From Dasypus novemcinctus (lineage: Eukaryota > Chordata > Mammalia > Cingulata > Dasypodidae): a DNA stretch of 64,000 nt. The first letter of the stretch is position 1. Each line of letters starts with the position of its first letter. A model generated the notes under the pieces. The model worked only from the letters and a program-made list of their open reading frames with translations. It searched no databases and was not told the origin of the DNA. Position numbers and translations under genes: made by a program. The DNA lies in assembly GCF_030445035.2 (NCBI RefSeq), contig NC_080685.1:111464432-111528431 (forward strand), in the 5' to 3' direction. Below, piece by piece: positions 45,552 to 58,545 of this stretch.

Positions 45552-46336
45552 GTGCAGAGGTTCTCAACAGGGGTTGTTAGGCCTCAAAGCAAGGCCTTTA
45601 TGGATAACCAGAGATGGCATGAAGAAAACTTTTGAGAGTTAGGCAAAACTCACATTTATTATGTCTGCAGAGGTAAGGAGCCAAGGCCAGCCCAAAGTGA
45701 CTCAGACCTGACTCCCCCTGCTGCAGTTTCACTCTTGTTTAAATACCAAAGTTACTACTTAGCACTTGCTTTGATTATGCATTAGTTTTTATGCATATGG
45801 ATGAACACACATAGCTGGTTATATAACTGTATGATTAGTATGTTCAGGAAATCACACTTGCACATACATTGCATGATCAAGAAAGGGGCAGATAACTCCA
45901 CCCTGGGTGGGAATTTTACTATGTTAATTAAGCAAGTTGACATGAGGACAGCAAGGGGCTACTCTGCACAGGTCCAGCCAACTGGATGAAGCTGGTTTTC
46001 ATACTTCATTGCTTCAACAGGATATTCTTGACCACCAAAAGTGGAATTTGGCCCAAAGAGAGGGTTGCACTTCATTACCTCCTGATTTACATACAATTCT
46101 TTTCTTTGTGTCCTAGCAACAGGGAGAGAAACAAGTTACTTTCAGGTATCCGGTCATCCTGCATCCATCAGGGTGACTTTAACCCTCAGGGAACATGGCT
46201 GGCATCACTTTGGTTGTCACAACTGGGGGAGAAGGTGATGCCGGCATCTACTGGGCAGAGGCCAGGATGCTGCTAACCAGCTCCCAGAAAATTTACCTGG
46301 CATGGGACGTCCACGTGCCAAGGATAAGAAGCCCTG
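45552..46336 (+). mobile_element. MER5A-type hAT element split by a solo LTR
   Basis: GTGCAGAGGTTCTCAACAGG is the expected start. After the LTR the text resumes GGGTGACTTTAACCCTCAGG, TTTGGTTGTCACAACTGGGG, CATCTACTGGGCAGAGGCC and AGGATAAGAAGCCCTGG at the end. This matches the short non-autonomous hAT-Charlie element MER5A. Confidence 0.75.
45575..46170 (-). mobile_element. Solo LTR, class I-like, antisense, inside MER5A
   Basis: 596 bp; the minus strand runs from TGATGGATGCAGG to GCCTAACA. Minus-strand ACATAATAAATGTGAG supplies the poly(A) signal near the 3' end. Perfect 4-bp TSD GGGT at 45,571-45,574 and 46,171-46,174. It is unrelated to the pair at 21.7 and 23.9 kb. Confidence 0.82.
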
Positions 46337-46879
46337 GTACAGAGCATTGCCCAGTCCCATTTTATGAAGAGCCTGTCTGTCCACTGTGATTCTGAAAACA
46401 TGTAACTTGCTGATTGCCAATAATATTAAAAGATTTAACCTAATCATATAAATGCTCATTACTAAAAGCAATGATTAACTTTAAATATCCAATGATATTC
46501 CAGAATGATTAAACCACAAATCAATTTAGAATGACAGAGATTGGGACATCTATCACTTAATTTCCCTTGAACCTGCTCTACTAACTTAACCTGTTGATCC
46601 TGAAAGTTAATTAGCATGTTTTTGAGGTAGCCAAGCAAATAGCTTTTTTGCATATTTACTGGACCATGATTTTTTTAAAAAACAATAATATATATAAAGC
46701 ATTTGGCAAGTAGCAAAGTGTTCTACAAGTATTCTGAAAATATTTATCACAACAATATCAGCAATGAAAAGTTTCACTTATTTGTTCAAATTTGTCATAA
46801 GCATGTTTTTCAACAGGTTAGATTTATTTGTCTTCTATTTTACAAAGTCTCATCATAAGAACAGTGCATATGTATGGAG
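46337..46879. other. AT-rich interval without a gene
   Basis: About 540 bp without a recognisable feature. Confidence 0.5.
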
Positions 46880-47375
46880 TGTGGCAGTTTCAGATTATTT
46901 ATGAACCGCAAAAAAGATAAGGATTATGTTTGTAAACTGGTCAGTTCCTCTGGGTGTGATACCTTCTGATTGTATTAGATTCATCTCGGACGTCTTTGAT
47001 TAAATTACGTTAAGATTAGGGTTTTGTTTTGACCATGTCAGTAGGGTATGACTCGGGGTTGAGTCCCCACCCCCTTGGTGGGCAGATATAAACGGACACT
47101 CACCCAGGAAGACCCACAGAAGAAGATACCCAGAGAGAGCTCCATAGACACCGCAGAGGAGAGAACTCTGATCCTGTGGCCACAAGAGAGATCACTCATT
47201 CGCCCAGTAGTCTGCAGCGCTCTGAAAGCCCAGAAGGAAAGGAACCCTATGCCAGCCTGGAGCTGAGACAGGAAGACACGGAGCCTTAAGAGGAAAAAGG
47301 AAGGCTGAACCCTCGCAGATGTCACCTGCCATCTTGCTTCAACATGTGGCAACAGACTTTGGTGAGAAAATTACA
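46880..47375 (+). mobile_element. ERVL-like LTR, 5' part, sense
   Basis: Starts TGTGGCAGTTTCAG. GTTTGTAAACTGGTCAGTTCCTCTGGG, CCACCCCCTTGGTGGG and CTTCAACATGTGGCAACAGAC match the antisense LTR at 39.19-39.81 kb. It lacks the 3' AATAAA part and abuts the IDI1 retrocopy. Confidence 0.75.
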
Positions 47376-49240
<1,865 letters not shown>

Positions 49241-49244
49241 ACCT

Positions 49245-49333
49245 TTTTTTTTTTAAGGAGGTGCTGGGCATTGAGCCCAGGACCTCATACATGGGAAGCA
49301 GGTGCTCAACCATTGAGCTACATCTGTTCCCCT
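49245..49333 (-). mobile_element. Short tRNA-type SINE, antisense
   Basis: T-run, then GGAGGTGCTGGGCATTGAGC...GAGCTACATCTGTTCCCC. CTATGG flanks it on both sides. Confidence 0.75.
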
Positions 49334-49339
49334 ATGGCG

Positions 49340-49670
49340 CCTTTTTTCTTCCTATCCCCTTCCCCACCCCACCCCCCACCAGTTGTCTGCTCTCTGTTCC
49401 ACCCGCCGTGCGTTCTTCTGTGTCTGCCTTTATTCTTGTCAGCGGCACCAAGAATCTGTGTCTCTTTTTGTTGCGTCGTCTTGCTATGTTAGCTCTAGTG
49501 CGGGGCTCCCCTACGCGGGGGACACCCCTGCGTGGCACAGCACTCCTTGCGCGCATCAGCACTGCGCATGGGCCAGCTCATCACATGGGTCAGGAGGCCC
49601 TGGGTTTGAACCCTGGACCTCCCATGTGGTAGGCAGACGCCCTATCTGTTGGGACCAAGTCTGCTTCCCT
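49340..49670 (-). mobile_element. DAS SINE, internally shortened
   Basis: Antisense copy from CCCCACCAGTTGTCTGCTCTC to AAGTCTGCTTCCC. The segment with the GCGCCACTCCTGGGC motif is missing near 49,490. Confidence 0.88.
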
Positions 49671-49679
49671 ATGGTGCCT

Positions 49680-50260
49680 TCTGATGAACATTCTTAACTT
49701 CAGTGAAGTAGCCAATTGTTTTTTCAGCTTATCAAGTTCCACTAAAATTCCTTTTGGAATTTTGATTAGAAATCCATCAAATCTGCAAATCAAATGTGGG
49801 CATGGGGAGACTTAACATATTTAAGACATTTAGTCCTCCAATCTATGATTATAGTCTATCTCACCATTGAAGTCTTCTTTTATATCTTTCAATAACTGTT
49901 AGTATTTTTTATTACAGTCTTATATATCTTTTGATTTATATTTAGGTAATTTTAATGTTACCATAAATGTCATCCTTTCATTTGATTGCATTTTTAACTG
50001 GTTGTTGCTGCTGTTTTAAAATACAGCAGCACTGTATTTTTATACACTGATTTTCTGTCTAGCAATCTTGAAGATTAGAACCTTATTTTATTATAATAAT
50101 TTATCTGTAAATTCTTTTGGTTCTTCTACAGAGACATTGCCAATAGATATTGAATGGCATCATATTCTCTTTCTGCTTCTTTTGAGACAATCACATAATT
50201 TTCCTCCTTTAATCTGCTTTTCTACCAATTATACATTCCAGATAAACTGAGGGGCTTACA
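49680..50260 (-). mobile_element. L1 ORF2 fragment, antisense
   Basis: AATTCCTTTTGGAATTTTGATTAG, ATTTAGTCCTCCAATCTATG and TTTTTATACACTGATTTTC are reversed L1 RT-region phrases. Highly decayed. Confidence 0.7.
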
Positions 50261-51190
50261 GGAAGACCTCACGACTGCCTAGATATGTTGGGGTAACCAG
50301 AGAGAATGAAAGCTTCATGGCAGGCCTTGCTTCTAGGTAGACTAGCAGCTGTTAAGGGTCTAAACCATGGGCCTAAGGGAAAACCCACAGAATCCCCGCA
50401 ATACTTCACAGATGAGGAAATCAGTTGAGAGGAGTGAGGGATTATGTGAAATGTTTAAAAGATAAAGATTCCAAAAAAACTACAATGATATCACGGTTAT
50501 TCACACACTTAAGATATTAACAATAATTTCTTCATATAACCAAAAGCCTATCGATAATTGAGTTGTCTCGTAAATATCGATTATTTTTAAACTCAGATTA
50601 TTTGTATCAGAATCTAAATAAGGTCAACATGTTGCAAATCACTGACGTCTTTTAAATCTCTTTTTATCCACAGATTTCCCCTTCTCTTTGCTTCCTTTGC
50701 CTTGCATTTGTAAGGAACCCAGGCTTTGACCTATAGTTTCCCAGTCAGGATCTTGCTGACGGCGTCCCCGGGGGATAGCTTAACAGGAACTTCCTATTTC
50801 CTAGACATCGGTAGTTGAGCCTAGGGGCTTAATCAGATTCCGTTTGGCTATTTGGGGGGTACTGTGCTCTTTCATTAAGAGGCGCACTATGTCTGAGTAT
50901 CGTTTTTTTTTCTGTAATCTCAATCCGTTTTATTTTTGATGGAGAACTAATGAAATTTAATTCTGTTAAATTTGAAACAAAGCGTCCCACTTTCAGGAAG
51001 AGCTGTGGTTCATCTGACTCTCTTGACAGAAAGATGCAAGGTTGGGCAATCCCCTTTTAAGAGAAATAGTCACTCTAGACTAATTCAGGCAAAACAAGAA
51101 ACCAATTCCATGTCGTTTTTCCCTCTCTCAACAACAGGATTTTCTCTTTTCTTCATTACCTTGCAGTTGCCACACACTCCGCGGTTTTCC
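50261..51190. other. Apparently unique DNA flanking a CpG island, no gene seen
   Basis: About 930 bp without a familiar repeat. It leads into the GC-rich segment at 51.2 kb. No exon could be supported. Confidence 0.4.
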
Positions 51191-52110
51191 GCGGAGGACC
51201 CAAGCTGAGCTATTACTTCCTGAGGGCACCGAGGAACTCGCTTTTAAAGGCGAAGCGCGCCGCGCGGGACCCGCTGCCCCTTCGGGAGGGCCGAGCGCCC
51301 CCCCCCCGCGCTCCAGCCGCCCCGCCCGGGCCTGGGCCGCGGCCGCCCGCCTCACACCGCTCGCCCTCCGCGGCCCTCGGCGGCCGGGCACCGAGCGCGC
51401 CCGGACTGGGCTCCCGGTGGTCCCCGAGTCACCCCCGCAGAGGCCGCGCACCTCCCCGCCCGGGCCTGGGCCGCGGCCGCCCGCCTCACACCGCTCGCCC
51501 TCCGCGGCCCTCCGCGGCCGGGCACCGAGCGCGCCGGGACTGGGCTCCCGGTGGTCCCCGAGTCACCCCCGCAGAGGCCGCGCACCTCCCCGCCCGGGCC
51601 TGGGCCGCGGCCTCCCGCCTCACACCGCTCGCCCTCCGCGGGCCTCGGCGGCCGGGCACCGCGCGCAGCGAGCGGGGCTCCAGGGCCCAGCGGCCCCCGG
51701 CTCGGCACCCCGGGAGCCGCGGCCAGGCCGCCCGGGCCCGAGGCGCCGCCGTGGGGAGCCGGGAGTCGCGCGACCCTTGGAGCGGGTCCACACCGAGCAG
51801 CCCCGCCCCGCCCCGCGCCGGAAGACCCCGGAGGCCGGGCGCGCGGCCTCCCGCCGCGGGGGGCGCTCAGCGCGGGCTCGGGCGGGGCGGCGAGGCCTGG
51901 TCCCCGGCTCTCCCCTCGGCCGCCCCCGCCCCGCTGCCCTTCAGGCCCTGGGGCCGAGGCCCGGGTCTCGGGAGCCGGGCACTCCCGCCTGGGAGGGGCC
52001 TCTGCCCTGGGGGGCGCAGCGGGCGGCGGCGGGGAGCGGGCAGAGGCTTGGTCCCTAGGCCCGGCGAGCCCGGGAGGGGCTGGGCCGTGAGCTCATCGCA
52101 GGTTCCCGGT
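51191..52110. promoter_or_regulatory. CpG island, candidate promoter
   Basis: Over 900 bp of very GC- and CpG-rich DNA with sharp edges (AT-rich L1 starts at about 52,115). It contains GC-box-like CCCCGCCCCG stretches (51,800-51,820). Long open frames on both strands (for example 213 and 179 codons, plus) are Pro/Arg/Ala/Gly-rich and lack domain signatures. Whether it drives any transcript cannot be told from sequence. Confidence 0.5.
51321..51663. repeat. 134-bp tandem repeat, about 2.5 copies
   Basis: CCCGCCCGGGCCTGGGCCGC starts units at 51,321, 51,455 and 51,589, an exact 134-bp spacing. The third unit stops after about 75 bp. Units differ at only a few positions. Confidence 0.93.
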
Positions 52111-52296
52111 TTGGCCGGATAATGTGGCGTATCACACTGACTGATTTTGTGTTGAACCCTCCTTGCATACCTGGGATAAAACCCACTTATCATGGGGCGT
52201 AATTCTGATAGTGTGCTGTTGGATGCAGTTTACAAGTATTCTGTTGAGGAAAATTGCATCTGTAGTCATTAGAGAAATTGGTCTACAATTTTTTTT

Positions 52297-52723
52297 TCCT
52301 TAAGATTTATTTATTTATTTAACCCCCCCCCCCTTGTCTGTTCTCTGTGTCTATTTGCTGCCTTGTCTGTTCTCTGTATCTATTTGCTGTGTCCTTTCTT
52401 TGTCCGCTTCTGTTGTTGTCAGTGGCACGGGAATCTGTGTCTCTTTTTGTTGCATCATCTTGCTGTGTCAGCTCTCCGTGTGGGCAGCGCCTTTCCTGGG
52501 TAGGCTGCACTTTCTTTCATGCTGGGCGGCTCTCCTTACGGGGCGCACCCCTTACGCGTGGGGCTCCCCTACGCAGGGGCACTCCTGCGTGGCAGGGCAC
52601 TCCTTGCGCGCATCAGCACTGCGCGTGGGCCAGCTCCACACCGGTCAAGGAGGCCCGGGGTTTGAACCATGGCCCTCCCATGTGGTAGACGGACGCCTTC
52701 ACCACTGGGCCAAGTCCGTTTCC
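52297..52723 (-). mobile_element. DAS SINE
   Basis: Antisense copy with a duplicated TTGTCTGTTCTCTGTGTCTATTTGCTG segment (52,334 and 52,362). TSD CTACAATTTTTTTT at about 52,283-52,296 and 52,724-52,737. Confidence 0.93.
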
Positions 52724-52757
52724 CTACAATTTTTTTTCTTGTAGTATCTTTATCTGG

Positions 52758-53133
52758 TGACCCAACCCGCAGATCAGTCGAACCAAGACCTGAGGGAAGG
52801 AGTGGGAATGAAAAAGGGACAAGAGACACAAAGTATGGAGACAAGACAGGATTCTGATCAAGTCTCGTTTATTGAGGGTCAATAAGGGGTTCTTATAGCC
52901 AGGGATGAATGAGGTGGTACATACTGACAACACGTGTCTGTAAATGATTGGGTAACTAGACTTTGATTCTAGTGCCACGAATGCCAATTGGAGCCTGGGG
53001 AGTGGCGTAAGAATAGAAACTTAATTGCTTCAGTGAGGGTGGGGAAAGGAAACTTAACCTGGTTAGTATCTAAAAATAGCGCTTAGCAACAAGATGGCCA
53101 ATATAACACCTGTGCCAGAGGCAGCTCCCCACA
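52758..53133 (-). mobile_element. Solo LTR, ERV class II (ERVK)-like, antisense
   Basis: 376 bp; the minus strand begins TGTGGGGAGCTGCC and ends GGGTTGGGTCA. Minus-strand AATAAACGAGACT is the poly(A) signal. A perfect 6-bp TSD ATCTGG lies at 52,752-52,757 and 53,134-53,139, and its removal restores the L1 text. Six-base duplications and the TGTGGGGAG start fit betaretrovirus-like elements. Confidence 0.9.
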
Positions 53134-53290
53134 ATCTGGCTTTGGTATTAGGGTGCAACTGGCTTCATAGAATGAATTAGTTAATATTCCCTGCTCTTCA
53201 GTTTTTTGGAAGAGTTTGAGCAGGCTTGGTATTAATGCTTGGCATGATGGGCAGAATTCACTTGGGAAGCCCCCTTGTCTTTGTTCCGAG

Positions 53291-53362
53291 GTTTTTGATG
53301 ACTGATTCAGTCTCTACTTGTAACTGGTTTTTGATGACTGATTCAATCTCTACTTGTAACTG
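53291..53362. repeat. 36-bp tandem duplication inside L1
   Basis: GTTTTTGATGACTGATTCAG and the following bases repeat once with one difference (CAG/CAA). Period 36 bp, so the L1 frame is kept. Confidence 0.9.
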
Positions 53363-54340
53363 GTCTGTCGAGGTCTTCTATTTCTTCTGGAGTCATTGTA
53401 GATTGTTCTTGCGTTTCTAGGAATTAGTCATTTCATCTACATGGGCTGATTTTTTGTCATACAGTTGTTCATCGTATTCTCTGATGATCCTTTTTGTTTT
53501 TTAAAAGCAGTTTTATTGAGATATATTCACACACCATGTAATCTAGCCAAAGTGTACAACAAAGGCTTTTAGTATAATCTCAGTGCTGTGCCTTCATCAC
53601 CACAAAAAATTTTTACAACTTCATTCTCCAAAAAGAAAACCTCCACACCCCTCAGCAACCACTAATCTAACTCCATCTTTATAAATTGATTTATATTTGC
53701 ATTTTACATAAATATATAATACTTTGTGTTTAGTTTATTTCAGTTAGCATAATGTGGGGTTTTTTGCCCTATATTAATATCTTGTAACATTAACATACAT
53801 ATAACATTTGTACAGTGTTGAAGTTTTTACTGTCCTATACAGTCCCTGTTAAATCTTTTAGCCTACCTTTTAGTAATGTACATGACTTAGTCTTTACCTT
53901 TCAACCATTCTCATACCCAAATATTATAATAGCACTACTAGTTACAAACATTATGTTGTGCTTTTACCTTTTCTATTCATTTCCAAAGATTAATAGATAA
54001 CCTTTGTACCAGTTCTGCACAAGTTCACCCTCAGCTTTCCATTCTCTAAACTCATTCTTTTTATAGCAATTCATATTCAAGTTATTAACTCCATAAATTT
54101 ACACAATATATTTAGTTCATAATAACGCACTCATGTGGTTTTTGTCCTTTTGTGTCTGGCTTGCTTCAGCTGACATAGTGTCCTCCAGGTTCATCCATGT
54201 TGTCATGTGCTTGACGACTTCATTTCATCTTACAGCTGCAGAATATTCCATCATGCGAATACACCACAGTATGTCCATTCATCTACTGATGGACACCTGG
54301 GTTGTTTCCATCTTTTGGTAATCATGAATAATGCTGTTCT

Positions 54341-54717
54341 TTTTTTTCCTCCCTCTTGCCCCTACCCTGCTGTTTTGCTGTCTATGTCCATTCACTGTGT
54401 GATCTTCTGTGTCTGTTTTGTTTTTTCTTTTTTTTTTGTCTTCCTGTTTCCTCCTCTAGGCTTCACTGGGATTTGATCCTGGGAACCTCTGATGTGGGAA
54501 AAAGGTTCCCTGTTGCTTGCACCACCTCAGTTCCTGGTTTCTGTTGCATCATGCCTTGACTCTTCCCTGCATCTCTCTTTTGTTCTGTCATCATCTTGCT
54601 GCATCACTCGCTGCATGGCAAGCAGGCACACCTTTTACCAGGTTGCCCAGACGACTGAACTCAGGTCCTTCCATACAGTAGACAGAAGCCCAATCACTTG
54701 AGCCACCTCTGCTTCCC
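54341..54717 (-). mobile_element. DAS-related SINE, dimeric-head type
   Basis: Contains TTGATCCTGGGAACCTCTGATGTGGG and the terminal GAGCCACCTCTGCTTCCC. TSD AATAATGCTGTTCT / AATAACGCTGTTCT at 54,327-54,340 and 54,718-54,731. Confidence 0.9.
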
Positions 54718-55221
54718 AATAACGCTGTTCTGAACATCGGTGTGTGCAGATGTCTGTGTCACTGCTTTTAGTTCTTCTGGGTATAAACCCAGTATTGTAT
54801 ACCTGGGTCATGTGGCAAATCTATATTCAACTTGGTTAGGAATAGTACTATATTCCCACTAACAGTGAATAAGTGTTTCTGTTTCTCCACATCCTCTCCA
54901 ATACTTGTAGTTTTCTATTTTTTTTTTTTTTAACAGTGGCCATTCTTGTAGGTGTGAAATAATATCTCATTGTAGTTTTGATTTCTAGTTCTCTAATTGC
55001 TAATGAATTATGTTGAACACTTTTTCATGTGTTTTTTTTGCCATTTGTATTTCTTCTTTGGACAAATGCCTATTCAAGTCTTTGGCCCATTTTTTAATTG
55101 GGTCGTTTGTCTTTTTATTGTTGAGTTGTAGCATCTCTTTATATATCATGGATATTAAACCCTTATTGGATATGTGATTTCCAAATATTTTCTCCCATTG
55201 AGTTGGCTGCATTTTCAGCTT

Positions 55222-55303
55222 TTTTTTTTTTTTTTTTTTTTTGAGGTACTGGGACCTCACATGTGGGAGGCCGGGACTCACCCACTGAGCCACATTGGCT
55301 CCC
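55222..55303 (-). mobile_element. Short tRNA-type SINE, antisense
   Basis: T22 run, GAGGTACTGGGACC, CCCACTGAGCCACATTGGCTCCC. Confidence 0.8.
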
Positions 55304-55459
55304 ACTTTTCACCTTTTGACAAAGTCCTTTGAGATGCAAAAGTGTTTAATGTTGAGTTCCCTTTATATGCTTTTTCATTTGTTGCTGGTGCTTTGCGTGT
55401 AAGAGCCAAGGTAATACCACCTACCACAAGATCTTGAAGATGTTTCCATACATTTTCTT

Positions 55460-55869
55460 TTTTTTTTTTAAGATTTATTTTATTTCTCCCCCCTTCCCCC
55501 AACTCCCGCCAGTTGTCTGCTCTCTCTCCATTCGCTGTGTGTTCTTCTGTGTGTGCTTGTACTCTTGTCAGCGGCACTGAGAATCTGTCTCTTTTTCTTG
55601 TGTCATCTTGCTGCGTCAGCTCTCTGTGTGTGCAGTGCCACTCCTGGACAGGCTACACCTTTTTCATGTGGGGTGGCTCTCCTTATGGGGTGCACTCCTT
55701 GTGCGTGGGGCTTCCCTATGCGGGGGACACCCCTATGTTCCCGGCACTCCTGGAGCACATCAGCACTGCACATGGGCCAGCTCCACAAGGGTCAGGAGGC
55801 CCGGGGTTTGAACCACAGACCTCCCATATGGTAGGCAGATGCTCTATCAGGTGAGCCAAATCTGCTTCC
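55460..55869 (-). mobile_element. DAS SINE
   Basis: Complete antisense copy; perfect 14-bp TSD CCATACATTTTCTT at 55,446-55,459 and 55,870-55,883. Confidence 0.95.
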
Positions 55870-56965
55870 CCATACATTTTCTTCTAGTAGTTTTATGGTG
55901 CTGGTTTTTATATTTAGGTCTTTGATCCATTTTGAGTTGATTCTCATATAGGGAGTAAGATAGGGGTCCTCTTTCATTCTTCTGGTTATGGCTATCCAGT
56001 TCTCTCAGCACCATTTGTTGAAGAGACTCTTTTGTCCCTTTAACATACCTTGGTAAGTTTGTCAAAACTGGTTGGCCACAGAGGTGAGGGTTTATTTCTA
56101 GACTCATAATTTTATTCCACTGATCACTGTGTCTTTCTTTATGCCAATACAATGCTGTTTTCACAGTATTAGGGTGATGTTGGCTTCATAAAATGTGCTG
56201 TATAATTTTCCCTCCTCTTCCATTTTTTGGAAGAGTTAAAATAGGCTTACTGTAATTTTTTTTCAAAATGCTTGGTAGAATTCACCTGTGAAGCCATCTG
56301 TTCTTCGACTTTTCTTTGCTGGAAGACTTTTGATGGTGGTTCATTCTCTTTAAGTGTGATTGGTTTGTTAAGTTCTTGTATTTCTTATAGAATCAATGTA
56401 GGTTGTTTGTGCATTTCTAGGAATTTGTCCATTTAATCTAGATTGTCTAGTTTGTTGGCATACGTTTCTCATAATGTCCTTTTATGGGTCCTTTTTATTT
56501 CTGTGGGGTTAGTCGTAACTTCCCCCCTTTCATTTCTGATTTTATTTATTTGCCTCTTCTCTCTTTTTTTCTTTATTAGACTAGCTAAGGGTTTGTCCAT
56601 TTTATTGACCTTTTCAAAGAACCTGCTTTTGGTTTTGTTGATTTTCTCTATAGTTTGTTCTCAATTTTATTTATTTCTGCTCTATCTTTGTTATTTCTTT
56701 CTTTCTGCTTGCTTTGGGATTATTTTGCTGTTGTTTTTCTAGTTCCTCCAGGTGTACAGTTAGGGCTTTGACTTTAGTTCTTTATTCTTTTTAATGTAGG
56801 CTCTTTTAAATTTCCCTCTCAACACTGCCGTCACTGCATTCCATAAGTTTTGATATGTCGTGTTCTTGTTTTCATTCAACTCAAGATATGTATGGAATTC
56901 TCCTGCAATTTTTCTTTGCCCCACTGATTGCTTAAGTATGTGTTGTTTAACTTCCATTTACTGGG

Positions 56966-57035
56966 CAATGGACCCTGTATACCCAAAAACATCTTGAAAA
57001 CGAAGAGCAAAGTTGGAGAAATCGCACTTCCTTAC
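56966..57035 (+). mobile_element. L1 ORF2 fragment, sense (left of pseudogene)
   Basis: GTATACCCAAAAACATCTTG and GAGCAAAGTTGGAGAAATCG are L1 ORF2 C-terminal-side text in sense. It continues at 58,546 after the SRSF7 retrocopy. Confidence 0.8.
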
Positions 57036-58545
57036 TTTACAGTGTATCACCGAGTGCTGCCGGGATGCTTACAAGTGGGGGTGTGTTGAGCTTTCTCTTC
57101 ATTCGTTACCTGGGCATTGTGAGCTGAAAGAGCCGAGAACGTGGGCCAGGCATGTCACGGCACGGAGGAGAGAACAAGGTATATGTCGGTGCTGGGAACT
57201 GGCGCTCGCAAAGGAAAGCTAGAAAGTGCTTTCATTTATTATGGTCTCTCTCTCTCTTTTTTTTTAAGGTTTTTTGTTTTGTTTTTATTTATTTCTCTCC
57301 CCTTCCCCCCTTGCCCCCGCCCCAGTTGTCTGTTCTCTGTGTCCATTTGCTATGTATTCTTCTTTTTGTCTGCTTCTGTTGTTGTCAGTGGCACGGGAAT
57401 CTGTATTTTCTTCTTGTTGCATCATCTTGCTGTATCAGCTCTCTGTGTGTGCAGCACCATTCCCGGGCAGGCTGCACTTTCTTTCGCACTGGGCGGCTCT
57501 CCTTACGGGACGCACTCCTTGCGCGTGGGGGCTCCCCTACCCCGGCATGGCAGGGCACTCCTTGCGCGCATGAGCACTGCACATGGGCCAGCTCCACACG
57601 GGTCAAGGAGGCCCGGGGTTTGAACCACGGACCTCCCATGTGGTGGATGGACACCCTATCCACTGGGCCAAGTCCGCTTCCCTATTATGGTCTCTCAATA
57701 ACGATGTGGATTAGGAGAAATCCTCCAGGATTTGCCTTTCTGGAATGTGAAGATCCCAGAGATGCAGAAGATGCAGTGTGAGGACTGGATGGGAAGGTGA
57801 CCTGTGGTTCAGGGTGAGAGCTGAACTATCAACAGGCATGCCTCGGAGATCTTGTTTGATAGACCACCTGCCAGATGTCCTTTTGAGCCCAATGATAGGT
57901 GCTATGAATGTGGTGAAAAGGGACATTATGCTTATGACTGCCATCGCTATAGCCAGCGGTGAAGGAGCAGATCACGGTCTAGATGGCATTCGAGAGCCAG
58001 AGGAAGGTGATACTCCCACTCAGGCAGCAGGAGCAGAGGACGGAGGTCGAGACCAGCATCTCCTCAACCATCAAGATCTGTGTGTCTCTGTAGATTGAGA
58101 TCTGCTTCACTCAGAAGATCTAGATCTGGTTCTGTAAAAGGACTGAGGTATTTCCAGTCCCAGGCAAGGCCAACGTCAAGATCCAGGTCCATTTCATGAC
58201 CAAGGGACAGCTGACCAAACTCCAGATCTCCAAAAAGAAGTCATTCCCCATCAGGAAGTCCACGCAGATGTGCAAGTCGTGAAAGAAGAGACTGAAGTTC
58301 TCAAGTTTGTCTTTTAGGACAGTTCTTTTGTTTACATCATTATAAAGGATTTGTGCTGTACGTAAGGTATAACCTAGGAATGGTATTTCAGCCATCTAAT
58401 CAAAATGGATCTGGATTATTATGCTCTGTAAAGTCACAGCAGTAAGATAAATTTTTGTTGAATGTAATAACATCCTGTGACCTGAAAACATGGGTTTTTA
58501 TTTGATACATTTAAATAAAATGTTTCTAACTAGAAAACAAAACAA
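57036..58545 (+). pseudogene. SRSF7P: SRSF7 (9G8) processed pseudogene, split by a SINE
   Basis: Retrocopy of the splicing factor SRSF7. About 115 bp of 5' UTR-like sequence precedes an ATG at 57,152 ([16 protein letters not shown], the RRM start with an RNP2-like segment). A SINE interrupts at 57,251-57,682. The RRM then resumes with [10 protein letters not shown] and [10 protein letters not shown]. The CCHC zinc knuckle characteristic of SRSF7 is intact at about 57,897-57,945 ([14 protein letters not shown]). The RS domain is degenerate and frameshifted, with an in-frame TGA just after EDAV. The 3' UTR ends with AATAAAATGTTTC and a short A-rich tail. It lies inside L1 ORF2. It has no introns and is a dead copy. 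Confidence 0.92.
57251..57682 (-). mobile_element. DAS SINE inside the SRSF7 pseudogene
   Basis: Antisense copy; perfect 14-bp TSD TATTATGGTCTCTC at 57,237-57,250 and 57,683-57,696. Confidence 0.95.

Larger units (their letters stand above)
52115..53500 (-). mobile_element. L1 ORF2 RT region, antisense, interrupted twice
   Basis: CACTGACTGATTTTGTGTTGAACC, CTTGCATACCTGGGATAAA, GTAGTATCTTTATCTGG and CTTTGGTATTAGGGTGCAACTGG are consecutive in reversed L1 once the SINE and the solo LTR are removed. Confidence 0.88.
53501..56965 (-). mobile_element. L1 3' UTR and ORF2, antisense, with SINEs
   Basis: TTTTATTGAGATATATTCACACACC (3' UTR), GTGTCTGGCTTGCTTC, GCAGAATATTCCATC, CCATTTTTTAATTGGGTCG, TTTGATCCATTTTGAGTTG and TTAGACTAGCTAAGGG appear in the expected reversed order. 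Frames such as 55,847-56,164 (minus) encode decayed ORF2. Interrupted at 54,341, 55,222 and 55,460. Confidence 0.88.

Noticed and set aside
51417-52090. 213- and 179-codon plus-strand frames in the CpG island as genes
   Set aside because: Low-complexity Pro/Arg/Ala/Gly composition, overlapping frames open on both strands, 134-bp repeats inside; no domain.
57152-57781. A functional SRSF7-like gene
   Set aside because: Intronless, with a SINE in the RRM, an in-frame stop, a frameshifted RS domain and location inside L1.
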